A DNA stretch of 64,000 nucleotides from Pseudomonas putida (GCA_041879295.1 CP047152.1:3601501-3665500), one strand, 5' to 3'. Numbered from the stretch's first letter, positions 49,555-59,589 are shown. Made by a program: numbers and translations. Notes: generated from the letters alone by a model not told the origin.

Positions 49555-52500
49555 TCATAGGCCGTGGCGTTGAATTGCCTCTCGGCTCAATTCAAGCAAA
49601 AGCTGCCGTTTCGCTGCCTCACGCTCTGCGCAGATATGCTCGACTTGGGCAAAATAGTCGCCATCGCTCAGCGTTTTCGATTGTTCGAGCAACGCATCCA
49701 GGCGCTGCTGAAAAGGCTCGTCCAGGCGGCTGAAGCGCGCCGCCTGCTGCTCGTGCAGATAGTCCTGCCAGAAGGATCGATCTGCCAGCGCCTGAGCCAA
49801 GGCTTGTGGCGTTTCCTGCCGCAGCACCTCGCTGCGCGCGGCGTCCAGGTCTTCACGGCCAACGCCGCTGAAACTCTCATACGAAAGATGGCTGGGCTGC
49901 ACGGGAAGGTCGAGGCTATCCGCCAGCCTGACGCGATAGGTCAAGTAAACCTCAACGGGATCGTTCGAAAAGTAATCCGCAATATGCCGCGCGGCAATTG
50001 CGTTGACTTTGTCCAGGCGGAACAACGAACGCCCCAGCCTGACCAGCGCCCGCTCTTTCTGCAACCCGGTACCGGCTGTTCCGGCCCTGACGACCATCGC
50101 GCCAATCTCCAGCTCGCTGAGCGTCAGCAGCAACTCGTCGCTGCAACTGCGCGGCCGGGCAACTTGCTCGAACAGGCTCGCGCGTACTTCAGCGTGCTGC
50201 TCGCAGGCTTCGAGGATATGCCACACTCGCGCCTGAAGGTCGCGCGGTTGTGCGTCGTATTCGCGCAGGGCGCGTAAATCATAGAAAAAGCGGAACAGAT
50301 CCTGTGCCCCGGCTTCCTGGCTCAAGCGGTTCCAGCTCGCCAATCGCACCTCGCGCTGGGCTGGCGTGAACCCTGAAAACCAAGGGGCTGCAGCGTTCGG
50401 GATCGAAGTGGCATGAGCTGCACGTCGACGCTCAGCAGCCCCGGCCGACGCCCTGGCCAACTGCAAGCGCTGCAGGGTTTCGTCCGAGAGTGGATTGTCG
50501 TGCAGTTCCAGGCCCCGCAACAAGCGAAGCGGCACTAGGGACAACGCTTCAGGCAGCGTCTGGATCTGGTTGTCACGCATGTCCAGCAACTCCAGATTAC
50601 CGTGCCTGGCCAGATCAGCGGGCAGTTCGCCCAGCCCGGTGTTGCGCAAGGACAGCCGGCGCAGCAGGGGGAAAGACGCCAAGGGTGGCAGCAAACCGAC
50701 CGGGTTGCCGTTGAGCTCCAAACGGCGCAGCTCCACAAGCTGGCTCAAACGCAGGTTATCCTCGCTGGAAAGCACGATCTGGTTGCCGCCAAGGCGCAGG
50801 TTTTTCAATTCGGTCAGTTGCTCGACACCTGCAGGAAGGCGAGTCAGCCGGTTGTTCCGCAAGTCCAGGTTGCGCACCTTGCTGAAGCGACCAAGAAAGC
50901 CCGTATCAAGGCTCGTCAGCTGCATATCGCGCAGGGTCAGGTGCGTGATGTGGTCGAAACTCACATTTTCAGGCAAAGCCGGCAGGTCACCCACCCGCTC
51001 ACCCACGAGGGTCAGGTGGTAGTCACCCGCCACCTCCCCAGGGGTAAAGCGCTGCCAGCTTGCCGTAATGCGCCTGGCAACCTTGATACGACGCAGGCGG
51101 CGAACAATGTTCAGCCCTGCGTCATTTCGCCAGGCTTGCAATGCCTGCTTGAGGCTGACCTTGGCCTGTAGCAGTTGGCTGACATGGTTCCACGGATCCA
51201 CCCCCCGCTGCGCCAGGTCTTGCAGGTAGACCTCCAACTGCTCACTGCTCATCACCGGATACACGTGGTTCAACGTGCGGCGCAGTGCCTGGCGGGTCCC
51301 TGTCAGGTGGCCACTGAGCGGGTAGCCCAAACGCCCATCGAACAACCGCACAGGAGGGCGAATCCCCTGCCCCACACGGGCCAGCCCAATCATCCGGGCC
51401 GCCGACTCACGGTCTGCGAGTGCCTCACGCCCAAGCCGCTCACCCAGTGCGTCATCCGTCATCTGGCTCATACCAAGCAACTGTCGCTGACGGCTGTCCA
51501 GTTGCTGTCTCAACGTCTGCAGCAACCCACCCCTGCCCGCGGCAGGCAGCTCAACGTTGACCCCGGTCGACCAAGGGGCGATGGCATCGATCAGGCCCAG
51601 CGCGAGCTTGCCGGTATCGTCATTTTCTGCCGCGGCCTGGCGCAACCCTGCACAGGCACGGTCTATTCGGCTGTCGCGTATTGCCCAGCGTGCACGCTCC
51701 GCCAAGGCCAGGGGTACCCGGCCCGCGCCAGTCAGGCTCTCGATCTCGACACTGCTGGCTCCCTCGACGATTTCCCGTGCGCAGCGGTGGGAAAGGCCTG
51801 GGAAGTCCCGCATCAAGACCCGGTCCGCTGCTTGCGGGCTGATCTGTCGCTCGTTGAAGACCTCCTCGAAAGCTTCACCTCGCAACGCTGGAAAATCACG
51901 GTGCAATTGCTGGCGCTCGATGGCATCGAGCAAACGTGCCGGCGGGGGCGCATTTTCCAGTAACAAACGGCGCAGGCAGTCAGCATCGAAACCGGTTGCC
52001 TGCAGCGCTACGGATACCGCCTCATCGGGCACCTGCGCCGTGCGGCTGGCAAGGCGGCGCACCATGCTGGCGGGGTCATGCCAGCGCTGCGGTTGCTCGA
52101 ACTCATGCACCCATCCCCCGGCACCATTGTGCTCAAGTGCCGGTGAATACGCCCCCGGCCTTGATGGATGATGAATACGCCATGCGCCATCGTCCCCTTC
52201 GCTCACTTCATAGACAGCATCGTGCAGGCGCCTCAGCGAACGGCCAGTTTCATTCACGGCCTGTCCTACCATCAGATCGACGCCCTCACGCTGATAGCCC
52301 GACAAGGACGGATCACACAGCCGCAACTGGCCATCGCCCAGGCTTACCGGCACCATGGCATCCACCCGCGCCACTCGCTGTGCCAGCTTGCCAAGTGCCG
52401 CCGCCCCGGCCGTCGTCACCGCCGCTATCACGACCGTGTCGGCCACGTTGAACAAGTGGCCCAATGCGGCGTCGCGATCACCCAACTGCCAATCCTGGTA

Positions 52501-53742
52501 GCCTTCGTACACCTCACCCGCCAGTTGCACCACCGTAAGCCCCAGCAGGGCCTGCCCCAACACAGGCACAAACAGCGCTGCCAAGCCTGCCACGCTCAAG
52601 CCCAAGTCCAGATAACCCTGCAAACGTGCGCGGCGGTCGGCGATATCCTCATCCTCTGTCGATACCGCCAGTACCCGCGCGTCATCCCGCATTTTGTCGA
52701 TCCGGGCTTGGCGCAGCGCGACGAACACGTCGCCCTCGATCGCAAAACAGCGGCCATCCAGCTCAAGCGGAAGAACAGTATTACCGTGGTTGAGCAGCGC
52801 GTTCAGCGTCGCGCAGAAGGCGACGCGATCACGCTCTGCGACGAAGCGCTGGAAGTACCGACGATACGCTTCATTACGCAAGCGTATGCCAAGGGTCATG
52901 TACAGCAGTTCCCAGCTGGTGTGCCAACTCACCGGGGCATACGGGTCCTCAGGCAACCACGCGATAACGCCAAGCAGGCGGGCGTTCTGACGCACTTCGA
53001 TCACCAGTGCGCCAATGACTTCCTTGCCCAACAGCCTCAGTGTGTGACACTTCAACACGGTGTCGTCGGCTGGCAGGAAAGACGCTGTGCCCACCACCTG
53101 GTTGATCCACTGACAGGTCTGCTCATCGATTTCACCCTTGATCCTTGCGGCGATTGCAGCAAGCGCCAGGTTGGCGCTCATCGCCTCCTCCAGGGTGCTC
53201 TCGACGGCCACCCCCTCGCCTTCAAGCTTCGCTTGCAAATGGCTTTGATAACGCCTGCCGATATCAAGGTCTCTGCAAAGGCGGACAAAGGCTTGCGCAC
53301 TTAGCGGCAGCAGGTGCCCGCTAGCAGTGACCAACTGCGACCCGGCCGCGAACCAGCCAGGCTGCATTTCCTTTTCGTGGAAGTTATGCAGTGCCGCCGA
53401 GAGCAGGGTCTGGGTGCTGACGATGCGTGTCGAAGTGCTAGGTAAAGCAGGAGATATCGACGGTCTTGGCTGCAGCGTCACCAGCCTGAGCTGTGCCTGG
53501 CGCAGGTCTACCTGCCTGATCGAATGGGCCTCAAGTGCTCTTTTGAGCAACGACTCGGCGAACTCATCCAAGGGGGTTATGGCCCCTAACCAGGCGTCGA
53601 CTTGGTCCTGCGCCCGCTGTTGGCGCAAAGCAGCGGCGCGCAGCCCTGTCAGCTCTTGGGCAGACGCGCGCTTGAGCCAGCCTGGCAGCTGACGGGCAAT
53701 CAGCGCATCGATGGAATCGGCGGGTATTACTGAAGGGGTCAT
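49555..53742 (-). CDS. Giant LRR / NEL-type E3 ubiquitin ligase effector-like protein (copy 3)
   Basis: 1395 residues from ATG 53742 (GAGG six bases upstream; a TTG at 53790 would add 16 residues). It is more diverged than copies 1 and 2 but keeps the layout: toxin-like region with VIAWLPEDPYAP, a hydrophobic hairpin (LAALFVPVLGQALLGLTVVQLAGEV), LEHNGAGGWVHEFEQP, DGRLGYPLSGH, leucine-rich repeats (VRNLDLRNNRLTRLPAGV, LELLDMRDNQIQTLPEAL), and a NEL domain with the catalytic CxD as RSCSDEL (Cys at about 1200). The downstream NEL helices RVRLADSLDLPVQPSHLSYE match the other copies. It is 23 kb away from them. Confidence 0.83.
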   Translation of the reverse strand: MTPSVIPADSIDALIARQLPGWLKRASAQELTGLRAAALRQQRAQDQVDAWLGAITPLDEFAESLLKRALEAHSIRQVDLRQAQLRLVTLQPRPSISPALPSTSTRIVSTQTLLSAALHNFHEKEMQPGWFAAGSQLVTASGHLLPLSAQAFVRLCRDLDIGRRYQSHLQAKLEGEGVAVESTLEEAMSANLALAAIAARIKGEIDEQTCQWINQVVGTASFLPADDTVLKCHTLRLLGKEVIGALVIEVRQNARLLGVIAWLPEDPYAPVSWHTSWELLYMTLGIRLRNEAYRRYFQRFVAERDRVAFCATLNALLNHGNTVLPLELDGRCFAIEGDVFVALRQARIDKMRDDARVLAVSTEDEDIADRRARLQGYLDLGLSVAGLAALFVPVLGQALLGLTVVQLAGEVYEGYQDWQLGDRDAALGHLFNVADTVVIAAVTTAGAAALGKLAQRVARVDAMVPVSLGDGQLRLCDPSLSGYQREGVDLMVGQAVNETGRSLRRLHDAVYEVSEGDDGAWRIHHPSRPGAYSPALEHNGAGGWVHEFEQPQRWHDPASMVRRLASRTAQVPDEAVSVALQATGFDADCLRRLLLENAPPPARLLDAIERQQLHRDFPALRGEAFEEVFNERQISPQAADRVLMRDFPGLSHRCAREIVEGASSVEIESLTGAGRVPLALAERARWAIRDSRIDRACAGLRQAAAENDDTGKLALGLIDAIAPWSTGVNVELPAAGRGGLLQTLRQQLDSRQRQLLGMSQMTDDALGERLGREALADRESAARMIGLARVGQGIRPPVRLFDGRLGYPLSGHLTGTRQALRRTLNHVYPVMSSEQLEVYLQDLAQRGVDPWNHVSQLLQAKVSLKQALQAWRNDAGLNIVRRLRRIKVARRITASWQRFTPGEVAGDYHLTLVGERVGDLPALPENVSFDHITHLTLRDMQLTSLDTGFLGRFSKVRNLDLRNNRLTRLPAGVEQLTELKNLRLGGNQIVLSSEDNLRLSQLVELRRLELNGNPVGLLPPLASFPLLRRLSLRNTGLGELPADLARHGNLELLDMRDNQIQTLPEALSLVPLRLLRGLELHDNPLSDETLQRLQLARASAGAAERRRAAHATSIPNAAAPWFSGFTPAQREVRLASWNRLSQEAGAQDLFRFFYDLRALREYDAQPRDLQARVWHILEACEQHAEVRASLFEQVARPRSCSDELLLTLSELEIGAMVVRAGTAGTGLQKERALVRLGRSLFRLDKVNAIAARHIADYFSNDPVEVYLTYRVRLADSLDLPVQPSHLSYESFSGVGREDLDAARSEVLRQETPQALAQALADRSFWQDYLHEQQAARFSRLDEPFQQRLDALLEQSKTLSDGDYFAQVEHICAEREAAKRQLLLELSREAIQRHGL

Positions 53743-53752
53743 GGGCAGCCTC

Positions 53753-53772
53753 AACGCTTGATAAAAAGCGCT
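53753..53772 (-). promoter_or_regulatory. Leader hairpin before NEL copy 3
   Basis: AGCGCTT pairs with AAGCGTT (one G-U) around a 6-nt loop, ending directly at the GAGG Shine-Dalgarno. Unlike copies 1 and 2 the Shine-Dalgarno itself is outside the stem. Confidence 0.4.
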
Positions 53773-53799
53773 AGCTGAACAAGGTTCCAATCCCCTCGG

Positions 53800-53813
53800 G
53801 CCCTATTTATGTA
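53800..53813 (-). promoter_or_regulatory. Promoter-like motif of NEL copy 3
   Basis: Minus strand TACATAAATAGGGC, 58 nt before the ATG; aligns with motifs 55 and 57 nt before copies 1 and 2. Confidence 0.4.
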
Positions 53814-53945
53814 GTGAATGCACAGCTTGAAAATGTATTTGTGCCTACAGGTCAAATGACTTTGGCGCCGTAGCGGCTTATTCGCTGCCGTTCAAACCTG
53901 CACACTGGGCACCACATGATCCTCCCCCTATTCAGGAGCAACCCC

Positions 53946-54749
53946 ATGAGCGTTCCTTCCTTCGGCCTCGGCACCTTCCGCCTCACCGGCCAAACCGTCA
54001 TCGACTCGGTCAAGTCTGCCCTGGCAGTCGGCTACCGCGTCATCGATACCGCACAGATCTACAAGAACGAAGCCGAAGTCGGCCAGGCCATCGCCGAAAG
54101 CGGCGTGCCGCGCAGCGAGCTGTTCATCACCACCAAGATCTGGGTCGACAACTACGCCGCCGACAAGCTGATCCCCAGCCTGCGTGACAGCTTGCAGAAG
54201 CTGCGCACCGACTACGTCGACCTGCTGCTGATCCACTGGCCAGCGCCGGGCAACGGCGTAGAGCTGCCCGAGTACATGAAGGCCCTGGCCGACGCCAAGC
54301 AGCAAGGCCTGGCTCGCCAGATCGGCGTTTCCAACTTCAACATCGAACTGACCAGGCAAGCCATTGCCGTGGTCGGCAAAGGGGAAATCGCCACCAACCA
54401 GATCGAGCTCAGCCCGTACCTGCAGAACGGCAAGCTGACCACGTTCCTCAAGGAACAAGGGATCACCGTGACCTCGTACATGACCCTGGCCTACGGCAAA
54501 GTGCTGAAAGACCCGGTGCTGACCCAGATCGCCGCCAAGCACAAGGCTACCGTCGCCCAGGTCGCCCTGGCCTGGGCCTTGCAATTGGGCTATGCCGTGA
54601 TCCCGTCATCGACCAAGCGTGAAAACCTGGCCAGCAACCTGCTTGCCCGTGGCCTGAAGCTGGACAGCGACGACATGGCACGCATCGCCAAGCTGGAGCG
54701 CAATGGCCGCGAGGTCAGCCCTGACGGCCTGGCGCCAACCTGGGACTGA
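53946..54749 (+). CDS. dkgB: Aldo/keto reductase (DkgB-like)
   Basis: 267 residues from ATG 53946, AGGAG upstream. NADPH-dependent reductase of the 2,5-diketo-D-gluconate reductase B type. The catalytic tetrad is visible: Asp and Tyr in [17 protein letters not shown], Lys in FITTKIW, His in [10 protein letters not shown]. The cofactor-binding end [16 protein letters not shown] has the Lys/Arg pair that binds the NADP phosphate. It likely detoxifies methylglyoxal or other carbonyls. It is five bases from an MFS exporter gene, so they are co-transcribed. Confidence 0.9.
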   Translation: MSVPSFGLGTFRLTGQTVIDSVKSALAVGYRVIDTAQIYKNEAEVGQAIAESGVPRSELFITTKIWVDNYAADKLIPSLRDSLQKLRTDYVDLLLIHWPAPGNGVELPEYMKALADAKQQGLARQIGVSNFNIELTRQAIAVVGKGEIATNQIELSPYLQNGKLTTFLKEQGITVTSYMTLAYGKVLKDPVLTQIAAKHKATVAQVALAWALQLGYAVIPSSTKRENLASNLLARGLKLDSDDMARIAKLERNGREVSPDGLAPTWD

Positions 54750-54754
54750 CACCG

Positions 54755-55942
54755 ATGACTGCTCAAACAATGAGACCCGGCCGCGTGCTTTTCGCGTTGG
54801 CCATTGGCGCCTTTGGCATCGGTACTACTGAGTTCACCCCGATGGGGCTACTGCCGGTCATCGCCCAGGGCGTGGAGGTGAGTATCCCAAGCGCCGGCAT
54901 GCTGATCACCGCCTATGCCATTGGCGTGATGGTCGGCGCACCGATCATGACCCTGCTGTTCAGCCGCTTTGGGAGGCGCGCTGCGCTGATGGCATTGATG
55001 GCCATCTTCACCCTTGGCAACCTGCTGTCGTCGCTGTCGCCGGACTACTACACCCTGCTCGCTTCGCGACTGGTCACCAGCCTCAACCATGGTGCGTTCT
55101 TCGGCCTGGGAGCCGTGGTGGCAGCCAGCGTGGTGCCCAAGGAGAAACAGGCCAGCGCCGTGGCCACCATGTTCATGGGCCTGACCATCGCCAACATCGG
55201 CGGCGTGCCGGCCGCCACCTGGATCGGCCAGCAGATCGGCTGGCGCATGGCATTTGCCGGCACCGCCGTACTCGGCCTGCTGGCCATGGCCGCGCTGTGG
55301 TACGCCCTGCCCAAGGGTGAACGCGGCAGCGTGCCGCATGTGCGCAAGGAACTGGCAGTCATTGCCCGCCCCAGCGTGCTGCTGGCAATGGCCACCACGG
55401 TGCTCGGTGCCGGTGCCATGTTCACCTTGTACACCTACGTGGCACCAGTGCTGGCCGAACTGACCGGTGCCTCGGACAGCTTCATAACCTTGGGGCTGGT
55501 CCTTATCGGGGTTGGCTTCACCCTTGGCAACAGCCTGGGGGGCCGCCTGGCGGACTGGTCGCTGGATGGCGCGGCGAAGATCTTCCTCGCCGTGCTGGCG
55601 CTGATCATGCTACTGATGCCCCTGGTACTGAGCAGCCACATCGGCGCCGCCATCGCCCTGCTGGTCTGGGGCATGTTCACCTTCGCCGTGGTACCGCCGC
55701 TGCAAATGCGCGTAATGACTGCCGCCATCGAGGCGCCGGGCCTGGCATCGTCGATCAACGTGGGTGCGTTCAACCTGGGTAACGCCGTGGGCGCGGCGCT
55801 GGGTGGTGCGGTTATCAGCCTGAACCTGGGCTACGCCGCCGTGCCAATGGCCGGGGGTGTGCTGGCGACTGCGGGGCTGTTGCTGGTATGGCTGGGCGGG
55901 CGCAGCAAGGTCGCCGGCAAGACCGCAGCCGATATGGCCTGA
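54755..55942 (+). CDS. MFS exporter, DHA1 (arabinose-efflux-like) family
   Basis: 395 residues, twelve helices. FGIGTTEFTPMGLLPVIAQG at the N-terminus, the RFGRRAAL motif A, TSLNHGAFFGLGAVVAASVVP and FMGLTIANIGGVPAATWIGQ are typical of the arabinose-efflux and chloramphenicol-resistance type (AraJ, YdhP). It follows dkgB directly and may export the same aldehyde-derived or sugar compound. The substrate is unproven. Confidence 0.88.
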   Translation: MTAQTMRPGRVLFALAIGAFGIGTTEFTPMGLLPVIAQGVEVSIPSAGMLITAYAIGVMVGAPIMTLLFSRFGRRAALMALMAIFTLGNLLSSLSPDYYTLLASRLVTSLNHGAFFGLGAVVAASVVPKEKQASAVATMFMGLTIANIGGVPAATWIGQQIGWRMAFAGTAVLGLLAMAALWYALPKGERGSVPHVRKELAVIARPSVLLAMATTVLGAGAMFTLYTYVAPVLAELTGASDSFITLGLVLIGVGFTLGNSLGGRLADWSLDGAAKIFLAVLALIMLLMPLVLSSHIGAAIALLVWGMFTFAVVPPLQMRVMTAAIEAPGLASSINVGAFNLGNAVGAALGGAVISLNLGYAAVPMAGGVLATAGLLLVWLGGRSKVAGKTAADMA

Positions 55943-55956
55943 TCGCATCACCTGCT

Positions 55957-55987
55957 GGAGCGGCCCATCGCGACACAAGGCCGTTCC
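55957..55987. repeat. Intergenic inverted repeat (GGAGCGGCC / GGCCGTTCC)
   Basis: Nine-base arms with one mismatch around 13 nt containing TCGCGACACA. Same family as 13114-13147; the TCGCGACACA core also occurs at 59543-59589. Rest of the 251-nt gap shows nothing else clear. Confidence 0.5.
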
Positions 55988-56193
55988 TGCACACGGGCCG
56001 CGCCCGATACACCTCTGTCCTTCCTCACGCTGTAATGATGGAATGCCGGGCGCCTCCGTTCTCTTTTCAGGCTGCAGGCAAGGATGCCCGAAACGCGACA
56101 TTGGCTGCCTGTTCGGCGTGAGACAGGCCACCTGGGCACTGGATAACCTGCTACGGCAATGCCTTGCTCCCTTGCCATAGAAGAACCTTGCCC

Positions 56194-57426
56194 ATGACAA
56201 CCTCCGCCGCCTCCATAGCCGCCGCCACGCCTGCCGACCAGCCTCAAGGCTTTGTCGTGCGCATCGTCGGTGCGGCTGCATTCGCCCACCTGCTCAATGA
56301 CCTGATTCAAGCCGTACTGCCATCGATCTACCCCATGCTGAAAAGCGATTTCGCGCTGAGCTTTGCCCAGATCGGCTGGATCGCCTTGGTGTATCAGGTA
56401 ACCGCTTCCCTGCTGCAACCTTGGGTCGGCATGTTCACCGACAAGCACCCGCAACCCTACCTGTTACCTGCCGGCATGCTGGTGACGCTGGTGGGTATCG
56501 CCCTGCTCGCCTTTGCTGGCAGCTATGAAATGCTGCTGGTGGCTGCCGCCGTGATCGGCGTGGGTTCGGCCACCTTTCACCCAGAGGCCTCACGGGTGGC
56601 CAGAATGGCCTCCGGCGGGCGCTTCGGCACCGCGCAGTCAACCTTCCAGGTCGGCGGCAATACCGGCTCGGCCCTCGGCCCGCTGCTCACCGCTGCCATC
56701 ATCATTCCGCACGGGCAACCGGCCATTGCCTGGTTCATGCTGGCCGCTGCGCTGGCTGTTCTGGTGCTGCTGCGTGTGACGGGCTGGAGCGTGCGCCACG
56801 GCCAGGCCCAGCTCAAGAGCTTCGCGGGCCAACAGGCCCCTGGCCTGTCGCGGGGTGCCATGTGGCGCGCGGTGGTGGTGATCGCCGTGCTGATGTTCGC
56901 CAAGTTCGTCTACATCGCTTCGTTCACCAACTTCTTCACCTTCTACCTGATCGAGCATTTCGGCCTGAGTGTGCAGCACAGCCAGCTGTACCTGTTCGTG
57001 TTCCTCGCAGCCGTAGCGCTGGGCACTTTTGCCGGTGGCCCGGTGGGTGATCGCATCGGGCGCAAGGCCGTGATCTGGGTCTCGTTCCTCGGCGTGGCGC
57101 CCTTCGCCCTGGCCCTGCCCCATGCCAACCTCGCCTGGACAGCCGTACTGGCGGTGGCCATCGGCCTGGTAATGTCCTCGGCATTCGCTGCCCTGGTGGT
57201 GTATGCCCAAGAGGCGGTGCCAGGCCGGGTCGGCATGGTTTCGGGGGTGATGTTCGGGCTGATGTTCGGCATCAGCGGCGTGGGTGCAGCCGGCCTGGGC
57301 ACACTGGCCGACCGGCATGGCATCGAATGGGTGTACCAGGCCATCGCGTTCCTGCCGCTGCTCGGGTTGGCCACCGCCTTGCTGCCGGCCACCCACTCGC
57401 GGGCCCGCCCAGGTCGTTGCTGCTAA
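56194..57426 (+). CDS. MFS transporter, fosmidomycin-resistance (Fsr) type
   Basis: 410 residues from ATG 56194. FAHLLNDLIQAVLPSIYPMLKSDF is the Fsr-type first helix, then QIGWIALVYQVTASLLQPWVGMFTDKHPQPYLLP, SATFHPEASRVARMASGGRFGTAQSTFQVGGNTGSALGP and GDRIGRKAVIWVS. Fsr proteins export fosmidomycin and related hydrophobic or acidic drugs. The AraC regulator 36 nt downstream on the same strand probably controls it. Confidence 0.9.
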   Translation: MTTSAASIAAATPADQPQGFVVRIVGAAAFAHLLNDLIQAVLPSIYPMLKSDFALSFAQIGWIALVYQVTASLLQPWVGMFTDKHPQPYLLPAGMLVTLVGIALLAFAGSYEMLLVAAAVIGVGSATFHPEASRVARMASGGRFGTAQSTFQVGGNTGSALGPLLTAAIIIPHGQPAIAWFMLAAALAVLVLLRVTGWSVRHGQAQLKSFAGQQAPGLSRGAMWRAVVVIAVLMFAKFVYIASFTNFFTFYLIEHFGLSVQHSQLYLFVFLAAVALGTFAGGPVGDRIGRKAVIWVSFLGVAPFALALPHANLAWTAVLAVAIGLVMSSAFAALVVYAQEAVPGRVGMVSGVMFGLMFGISGVGAAGLGTLADRHGIEWVYQAIAFLPLLGLATALLPATHSRARPGRCC

Positions 57427-57462
57427 AGTGGCGCTGCCAGGCTGCTCCGATATGAGGTCACG

Positions 57463-58236
57463 ATGGTAAAGCCGCAGCGTGAATTGTTGGTGGAGGTCGA
57501 TGAGTGGACCTGGGAAGTCGGTAGCCGTGCGACAGACTACCCAAGCGACTGGTTCATCGAGCCCCATAGCCATACCAAACATCAACTGATCTATGCCATC
57601 AAAGGCCTGATGATCGTCGAGTCCGGCAACGAATGCTGGACTGTGCCACCCAGCCGCGGCGTGTGGATGCCTTGCGGCCAGGTGCATGCCATTCGCTGTG
57701 TCGGCGACGTGAAGATGCGCAGTGTGTTCGTGCGCATCGACGCGGCAGCAGGCCTGCCCCTGCAGAGCAAGGCCATCAGCATCTCGCCGCTGCTCAGCGA
57801 GCTGATCAAGACCTCGGTGGGCTTCACCGCTCCGTTTGCCGAGGACTCGCGAGAAGCCCGGGTCATGCGCCTGATCCTCGACGAAATCTGCGTACTGCCG
57901 ACGTTGCCGCTGAAGCTGTCGCAACCCAGCGACAAGCGACTGAGGGTGATCTGCACGGCGCTGCAAGAACAGCCCGAGGATAACGCCACCGTTGCCGACT
58001 GGGGCCTGCGACTGGGGGTGGACGAAAAGACCATCCAGCGGTTGTTCCGCAAGGAAACCGGTATGACCTTCGGCCAGTGGCGCCAGCAGGCGCGGCTGAT
58101 GCAGGCACTGGAGCGGATAGCGCTGGGCGAGCGAATCATCGATGTGGCGGGGGCTTTGGGTTATGACAGCCCAAGTGCCTTCGCCAGCATGTTCAAGCGC
58201 CAGTTCGGTACCACGCCCAGCCAGTTCTTCAAATAA
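57463..58236 (+). CDS. AraC-family regulator next to the Fsr-like exporter
   Basis: 257 residues, GAGG five bases before the ATG. The N-terminal cupin has IEPHSHTKHQLIYAIKGLMIVESGNECWTVPPSRGVWMPCGQVH, and the C-terminal helix-turn-helix pair is RLGVDEKTIQRLFRKETGMTFGQWRQQ and IIDVAGALGYDSPSAFASMFKRQFGTTPSQFF. This arrangement is common in regulators of neighbouring drug exporters. The effector is unknown. Confidence 0.9.
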   Translation: MVKPQRELLVEVDEWTWEVGSRATDYPSDWFIEPHSHTKHQLIYAIKGLMIVESGNECWTVPPSRGVWMPCGQVHAIRCVGDVKMRSVFVRIDAAAGLPLQSKAISISPLLSELIKTSVGFTAPFAEDSREARVMRLILDEICVLPTLPLKLSQPSDKRLRVICTALQEQPEDNATVADWGLRLGVDEKTIQRLFRKETGMTFGQWRQQARLMQALERIALGERIIDVAGALGYDSPSAFASMFKRQFGTTPSQFFK

Positions 58237-58377
58237 CCTGAAGTCCACACATTTACCGGTCACCAGCTTGCTGCATAAGGGCGGCCGCTAACGGCTCGCC
58301 CTGCCTGATCTTGCACAGCATCCCCGCCAAGCCTTATACAGTACCCCTACAACAATGCCCGCAAAGGAGCCCGGCAC

Positions 58378-59526
58378 ATGACCGTGACGCTGTCCCCCCT
58401 GCAGATCGACTGCGATTTCGACTCCGGCAACATACAGGTACTGGATGCCAGCAACCCGGCCCAGGTACACCTGGCCATTCGCCCGGACACCCACAGCGGC
58501 CACTACCAGTGGTTCCACTTCAAGGTCAGCGGGCTGACACCGGGGCAGGTCCATCGCTTCAGCCTGGACAACGCTTCTGGCTCCTCGTACAAGAACGCGT
58601 GGAGCGGCTACAACGCGGTCGCCAGCTACGACCAGCAGCGCTGGTTCCGCGTGCCCAGCCAGTTCGACGGTGCGGCGCTATCGTTCGAGGTCACGGCTGA
58701 ACAGGACCAGATCTGGTTCGCCTATTTCGAGCCCTACCCGCGAGCCCGCCACAACCAGCTGATCGAACGTGCCCGCCAACTCCCGGGGGTCGAGTTGCTG
58801 GCCTGCGGTCGCAGTATTCAGGGCCGCGATATCCCGCTGCTGCGGGCAGGTGACGGTGCCGAAGGCAAACGCAAGCTGTGGCTGATTGCCCAGCAGCACC
58901 CGGGCGAGCACATGGCCGAATGGTTCATGGAAGGCGTGATCGACCGCCTGCAGACCAACGACGCAGTGATCCAGCAATTACTGGCCAAGGCCGACCTTTA
59001 CCTGATCCCCAACATGAACCCCGACGGCGCCTTCCTCGGCCACCTGCGCACCAACTTCAAGGGCAAGGACCTCAACCGCGCCTGGCAGGACGCCAGCGTC
59101 GAATTCAGCCCGGAAGTGTTCTTTGCACAGGCGCAGATGAAGCAGTACGGTGTGGATGCCTTCATCGACGTGCACGGCGACGAAGAGATCCCGCACGTGT
59201 TCACGGCCGCATGCGAGGGCAACCCGGGTTACACCCCTCGGTTGGCCAAGCTCGAAGAGCAGTTCCGTAGCACCTTGTGCAGCCTGACCCGCGACTTCCA
59301 GACGGTGCATGGCTATACCCGTGACGAACCCGGACAGGCGAACACGACGCTGGCCTGCAATGCGGTGGGCATGGCACATGACTGCCTGTCACTGACGCTG
59401 GAGATGCCGTTCAAGGACCATGACGACGCACCCGATGTCGTCACCGGGTGGTCGGGGGCGCGTTCGAAGGCACTGGCCGGAGCGGTACTGGAGACCCTGG
59501 CAAGCATGGTAGGCGATTTGCGCTGA
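58378..59526 (+). CDS. M14-family metallocarboxypeptidase, CCP-like
   Basis: 382 residues, AGGAG upstream. An N-terminal beta-domain (about 1-120, WFHFKVSGLTPGQVHRFSL) precedes the zinc peptidase. The Zn site is QQHPGEHMAEWF (HxxE) with DVHGDEEIPH for the third His; substrate Arg/Asn appear in GKDLNRAW, and the catalytic Glu in LTLEMPF. The two-domain layout matches cytosolic carboxypeptidases, which in eukaryotes remove glutamates from tubulin; the bacterial targets are unknown. There is no signal peptide, so it acts in the cytoplasm. Confidence 0.9.
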   Translation: MTVTLSPLQIDCDFDSGNIQVLDASNPAQVHLAIRPDTHSGHYQWFHFKVSGLTPGQVHRFSLDNASGSSYKNAWSGYNAVASYDQQRWFRVPSQFDGAALSFEVTAEQDQIWFAYFEPYPRARHNQLIERARQLPGVELLACGRSIQGRDIPLLRAGDGAEGKRKLWLIAQQHPGEHMAEWFMEGVIDRLQTNDAVIQQLLAKADLYLIPNMNPDGAFLGHLRTNFKGKDLNRAWQDASVEFSPEVFFAQAQMKQYGVDAFIDVHGDEEIPHVFTAACEGNPGYTPRLAKLEEQFRSTLCSLTRDFQTVHGYTRDEPGQANTTLACNAVGMAHDCLSLTLEMPFKDHDDAPDVVTGWSGARSKALAGAVLETLASMVGDLR

Positions 59527-59542
59527 ACCTCGCCTTGCGCAG

Positions 59543-59589
59543 CCCCTGCAGGAGCAGCACGTCGCGACACACGGCGGCTCCTTCAGGGG
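59543..59589. terminator. Long imperfect inverted repeat
   Basis: CCCCTGCAGGAGC and GCTCCTTCAGGGG (13-base arms, one mismatch) enclose a TCGCGACACA core. It lies between the convergent carboxypeptidase and pilus genes and may work as a terminator or REP-like element. Confidence 0.5.
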
